Assembly: GCA_018713165.1 (NCBI GenBank)
Contig: DVFR01000032.1
Span: forward strand, 1-64,000
DNA from: Candidatus Coproplasma stercoravium
GTDB lineage: Bacteria; Bacillota; Clostridia; Christensenellales; Borkfalkiaceae
Reading direction: 5' to 3'
DNA: 64,000 nucleotides
Position 1 is the first letter of the stretch. Each line of letters starts with the position of its first letter. This document shows, piece by piece, positions 60,866 through 64,000 of this stretch. A program made the translations under genes and the position numbers. The notes under the pieces were generated by a model. It saw only the letters and a list, made by a program, of their open reading frames with translations, was not told the origin of the DNA and did no database searches.

Positions 60866-60876
60866 CCGCCGCGGCA
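60851..60876 (-). terminator. Hairpin downstream of cysK
   Basis: tgccgcggcg-ggcaac-cgccgcggca, perfect 10-bp stem. Confidence 0.75.
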
Positions 60877-60896
60877 AAATAAAATTCGCAAAATAC

Positions 60897-61823
60897 TTAT
60901 TTGTTCTCAAACAACGAAGTCGAAAGATACCTGTCGCCGCTGTCGGGCAGGAGCACGACTATGCGCTTGCCTGCATTTTCCTCCCGCTCGGCAACCTTTC
61001 TCGCGGCAAACAGCGCCGCGCCCGAAGATATGCCCGTGAGGAACGCCTCTGTGCGGGCGAGGAATCTGCCCTCCGAAAGTGCCTCCTCGTCGGTCACGGT
61101 TATAACCTCGTCGTAGACGGAGGTATCGAGTGCCTTCGGCACGAAGCCGGCGCCTATGCCCTGTATGCCGTGCTTGCCTGCAACACCCTTTGAGAGCACG
61201 GGCGAGGCGGCGGGCTCCACGGCTATTATTTTAACGTCGGGAAAATGCTCTTTGAGCACCGAGCCCACGCCCGTTATCGTGCCGCCCGTGCCCACACCCG
61301 CGACGAAGAAATCGACCTTGCCCGCATCCTTTAAAATCTCCTGCGCGGTGGTCTTTCTGTGCGCCTCGGGGTTGGCTGGATTTTCAAATTGCCCCGCTAA
61401 TATGCTGCCTTCAATGGAGTTTTTAAGCTCCTCCGCCTTTTTTATCGCGCCCGACATTCCCTCTGCGCCGGGCGTTAACACAATCTCCGCGCCGTATGCC
61501 CTTATAAGCCTGCGCCTCTCCTCACTCATCGTCTCGGGCATGGTTAAAATCAGCTTATAGCCGCGCGCCGCGCACACGAGCGCAAGCCCTATGCCCGTAT
61601 TGCCCGACGTGGGCTCGATTATCGTGCCGCCCGCCTTTAAAAGTCCCTTTTCTTCGGCGTCGAGCACCATGTTGAGCGCTACCCTGTCCTTTACCGAACC
61701 CGCGGGGTTGAAATATTCGAGTTTTGCAATAATTTCGGCTTTGAGAGCGCGGCTCTTTTCGTATCTGTTCAGCCGCAACAGCGGCGTGCCGCCTATCAGT
61801 TCCGTTATGGAATTATATATCAT
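60897..61823 (-). CDS. cysK: Cysteine synthase A
   Basis: [55 protein letters not shown]. Confidence 0.96.
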   Translation of the reverse strand: MIYNSITELIGGTPLLRLNRYEKSRALKAEIIAKLEYFNPAGSVKDRVALNMVLDAEEKGLLKAGGTIIEPTSGNTGIGLALVCAARGYKLILTMPETMSEERRRLIRAYGAEIVLTPGAEGMSGAIKKAEELKNSIEGSILAGQFENPANPEAHRKTTAQEILKDAGKVDFFVAGVGTGGTITGVGSVLKEHFPDVKIIAVEPAASPVLSKGVAGKHGIQGIGAGFVPKALDTSVYDEVITVTDEEALSEGRFLARTEAFLTGISSGAALFAARKVAEREENAGKRIVVLLPDSGDRYLSTSLFENK

Positions 61824-61885
61824 ATTTTTCTCCGAAGCGCCGTGAAAAGGCGCAGTTTTAATCTTAATTGCTCCGACAGTATGCC

Positions 61886-63178
61886 TTATTTAACGGCGTC
61901 GAACGCCTGTTTCAGGTCGTCGAGTATATCGTCGATGTGCTCGGTGCCTATAGAAAGGCGCACGGTGGCAGAGGTGATTCCGCCCGCTTTGAGCCCCTCT
62001 TCGTCGAGCTGGGAATGGGTGGTCGACGCGGGGTGAATTACGAGAGATTTTACGTCGGCAACGTTGGCAAGCAGCGAAAAGAGCTTTAAACTTTCGGAAA
62101 ATTTAACAGCCTTTTCCCTTCCGCCCTTTATATCGAACGAGAATATCGAGCCGCCGCCGCGGGGCAGATATCTCTTATAAAGCTCGGCGCCCTTGCCCGT
62201 CGCGAGCGAGGGGTGGTTTACCTTTTCGACCTGCGGGCAGTTCTTTAAAAACTCCACTACTTTGAGTGCGTTTTCGACGTGCCTGTCTACGCGGAGGGGA
62301 AGCGTTTCCAGCCCCTGCAACAGAAGGAAGGAATTGAACGGAGAAAGCACCGCGCCCTGGTCGCGCAGAAGAGTAGTGCGCATTTTTAGGATATATGCGG
62401 CATTTCCGCCGACGTCGCTGAACACCACGCCGTGGTATGCGGGGTTGGGCTCGGTGATTCCGGGGAATTTGCCGCTTGCCTTCCAGTCGAACCTGCCGCC
62501 GTCGACTACTACGCCGCCCATCGCAGTGCCGTGCCCGCCCATGAACTTCGTCGCGGAGTGCACGACTATGTCGGCGCCGTGTTCGAGCGGACGGATAAGA
62601 TAGGGCGTAGCGAAAGTGGAATCGACTATGAAAGGTATGCCGTTCTCGTGCGCAATTCTTCCTATCGCCTCCATGTCAATCAGGTCGGAGTTGGGGTTGC
62701 CCATGCTCTCGGCATATATCAGTTTGGTGTTGGGCTGAATGGCCCTTCTGAAATTTTCGGGGTCGGTCTGGTCGACGAAGGTCGTCGTTATCCCCTGTTC
62801 GGGCAGGGTTACGGCGAGAAGGTTGTGCGTGCCGCCGTAGAGATTGCTCGCAGCAACGACGTGGTCGCCGCACTTTGCGATGTTCTGTATGGCGTAGGTA
62901 ATGGCGGCCGAACCGCTGGCAACGGCGAGCGCGCCCACGCCGCCTTCAAGCGCGGCAACGCGCTTTTCAAACACGTCGGTGGTGGGGTTTTGCAGGCGGG
63001 TATATATATTACCCTCCTCCTTCAAATCAAAACGCGCGGCAGCCTGCGCGCTGTTTTTGAACACGTACGAAGTGGTCATATATATGGGCACGGCGCGCGC
63101 GTCGGTTGCGGGGTCGGGCTGTTCCTGCCCTGCGTGTATTGCAAGCGTTTCGAACTTATAGGTCTTGTTTTTATCCAT
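61886..63178 (-). CDS. O-acetylhomoserine sulfhydrylase
   Basis: [78 protein letters not shown]. Confidence 0.95.
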   Translation of the reverse strand: MDKNKTYKFETLAIHAGQEQPDPATDARAVPIYMTTSYVFKNSAQAAARFDLKEEGNIYTRLQNPTTDVFEKRVAALEGGVGALAVASGSAAITYAIQNIAKCGDHVVAASNLYGGTHNLLAVTLPEQGITTTFVDQTDPENFRRAIQPNTKLIYAESMGNPNSDLIDMEAIGRIAHENGIPFIVDSTFATPYLIRPLEHGADIVVHSATKFMGGHGTAMGGVVVDGGRFDWKASGKFPGITEPNPAYHGVVFSDVGGNAAYILKMRTTLLRDQGAVLSPFNSFLLLQGLETLPLRVDRHVENALKVVEFLKNCPQVEKVNHPSLATGKGAELYKRYLPRGGGSIFSFDIKGGREKAVKFSESLKLFSLLANVADVKSLVIHPASTTHSQLDEEGLKAGGITSATVRLSIGTEHIDDILDDLKQAFDAVK

Positions 63179-63256
63179 TTTTTAAACTCCTTGTATGGGT
63201 ATTTAACAATTATTATTTTTACCGTGAAAATCTCCGCGGCTTATGGCTACAAAAAA

Positions 63257-63284
63257 GGCAGGCGCGCTGTTGAACGCACCTGCC
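63257..63284 (-). terminator. Leader terminator upstream of OAH sulfhydrylase gene
   Basis: Minus strand GGCAGGTGCG-TTCAACAG-CGCGCCTGCC followed by TTTTTT. Confidence 0.8.
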
Positions 63285-63331
63285 CGGAAAAGACGATTTT
63301 TTGGCTGTGTGGCAAAATTCAACGCACGACG

Positions 63332-63406
63332 TTATTCCGCTGCATATCCATACATACAGCGGCACATCATTGCGTTTGAAATTATGCTTGAAACATTGCC
63401 TTTCAC
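63332..63406 (-). CDS. Candidate leader peptide with Met/Cys codon run (MKGNVSSIISNAMMCRCMYGYAAE)
   Basis: GGAGG 6 nt upstream of GTG; ATG ATG TGC CGC TGT ATG inside a CCGCTG...CAGCGG hairpin; upstream of a terminator. Confidence 0.5.
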   Translation of the reverse strand: MKGNVSSIISNAMMCRCMYGYAAE

Positions 63407-63465
63407 AGCGCACCTCCGCGGAAGTTTCCGCAGGAATTTATACGGCTACAGCCGTCCTTAAAAGA

Positions 63466-63495
63466 ATAATACCACTTTACTTCGGGCGTTGTCAA
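63466..63495 (-). promoter_or_regulatory. Promoter of the OAH sulfhydrylase leader
   Basis: Minus strand TTGACA (63490-63495), 18-nt spacer, TATTAT (63466-63471). Confidence 0.75.
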
Positions 63496-63546
63496 CGGTT
63501 TGAATAAAATTTGCGCAAAAAACGGGCAGGTAAAATTTGTAAAAAA

Positions 63547-63579
63547 ATAAAGCCCGCGCAAATTTGCGCGGGCTTTATT
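63547..63579. terminator. Rho-independent terminator
   Basis: aataaagcccgcgcaaatttgcgcgggctttatt. Confidence 0.85.
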
Positions 63580-63593
63580 TGTGCCATTTACGA

Positions 63594-63782
63594 TTAAAAC
63601 TTTTCCTGAAGCGCAGCCTGGAGAGATTCAACGTCCGCGGCGGTTGCCTTGGGAACGTTTATAACTACTTCCATGTTGCCCATATCGTAAGTGAGCTTCC
63701 AGCTTGCTTTGAGTTCTTTAACAGTGTAAACCCAACCGCCTATCTGGATTTTTCCGCTTTCGAGTACAGTTACGGGATACGA
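63594..63782 (-). CDS. Small conserved-looking protein of unknown function (62 aa)
   Basis: MSYPVTVLESGKIQIGGWVYTVKELKASWKLTYDMGNMEVVINVPKATAADVESLQAALQEKF; followed by terminator. Confidence 0.6.
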   Translation of the reverse strand, partial: SYPVTVLESGKIQIGGWVYTVKELKASWKLTYDMGNMEVVINVPKATAADVESLQAALQEKF

Positions 63783-63853
63783 CATCTTTCCGTTCTCCTT
63801 AAAATATATTTTCACGCCCGCACGGGCGCAAATTGCATGGTTTTTAATTGGTT

Positions 63854-63869
63854 GCGGCATATATGCCGC
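63854..63869. repeat. GCGGCATATATGCCGC palindrome
   Basis: Perfect 16-bp palindrome; identical to 39882-39897. Confidence 0.9.
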
Positions 63870-63893
63870 TCTTTTCAATTTTATTGACCGCGG

Positions 63894-64000
63894 TTATATA
63901 CCGCCGTTTGAGTTTTCAGGCCCTCTGAACTTTTCCAAAAAAGTGTGCTTTACCCCGCCCGACTTGTATTCGGGGAGGGTGTCGAGCTGAACGTTGTGTA
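63894..64000 (-). CDS. C-terminus of an unidentified protein (partial, runs off window end)
   Basis: Open minus-strand frame ...HNVQLDTLPEYKSGGVKHTFLEKFRGPENSNGGI-stop. Confidence 0.5.
   Translation of the reverse strand, partial: HNVQLDTLPEYKSGGVKHTFLEKFRGPENSNGGI

Noticed and set aside
63178-63460. SAM-I (S-box) riboswitch upstream of OAH sulfhydrylase
   Set aside because: Looked for the characteristic AGAGGTGGAGGGA...GATGAAACCCGGCAACC segments; not present on the minus strand.

Overview
64 kb chromosomal window, apparently from a Bacillota/Clostridia-like bacterium (inferred from gene content). Most genes lie on the minus strand. Recognisable content: a partial large repeat-containing secreted protein; a MinD/MinE-like pair with a degenerate ATPase; S41 protease; PucR-type regulator; an STAS/anti-sigma/sigma/anti-sigma operon; citrate synthase; RluA; feoAB; ileS with a T-box leader; tsaD; prfB; secA; a Zn/Cd P-type ATPase with ArsR regulator; a Cys-rich repeat lipoprotein; pgi; a frameshifted prepilin/beta-helix locus with a G10 tract; Dda/RecD-like helicase; LMW-PTP; LOG protein; SDR; a two-component system; radC; PepV-like peptidase; tRNA-Ser(GCT); malic enzyme; Ca-type ATPase; and a methionine/cysteine cluster (metH, metH activation domain, metF, cysK, OAH sulfhydrylase). 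The best candidates for something undescribed are: (1) a ~180-nt dispersed structured repeat, four near-full copies plus one partial, whose helices change sequence in compensatory fashion while loops stay similar; (2) a short Met/Cys-codon leader peptide with pause hairpin, antiterminator and terminator upstream of the OAH sulfhydrylase gene; (3) a homopolymer G10 tract between the leader and mature part of a prepilin gene. All calls come from reading the sequence and supplied ORFs; no database search was run.
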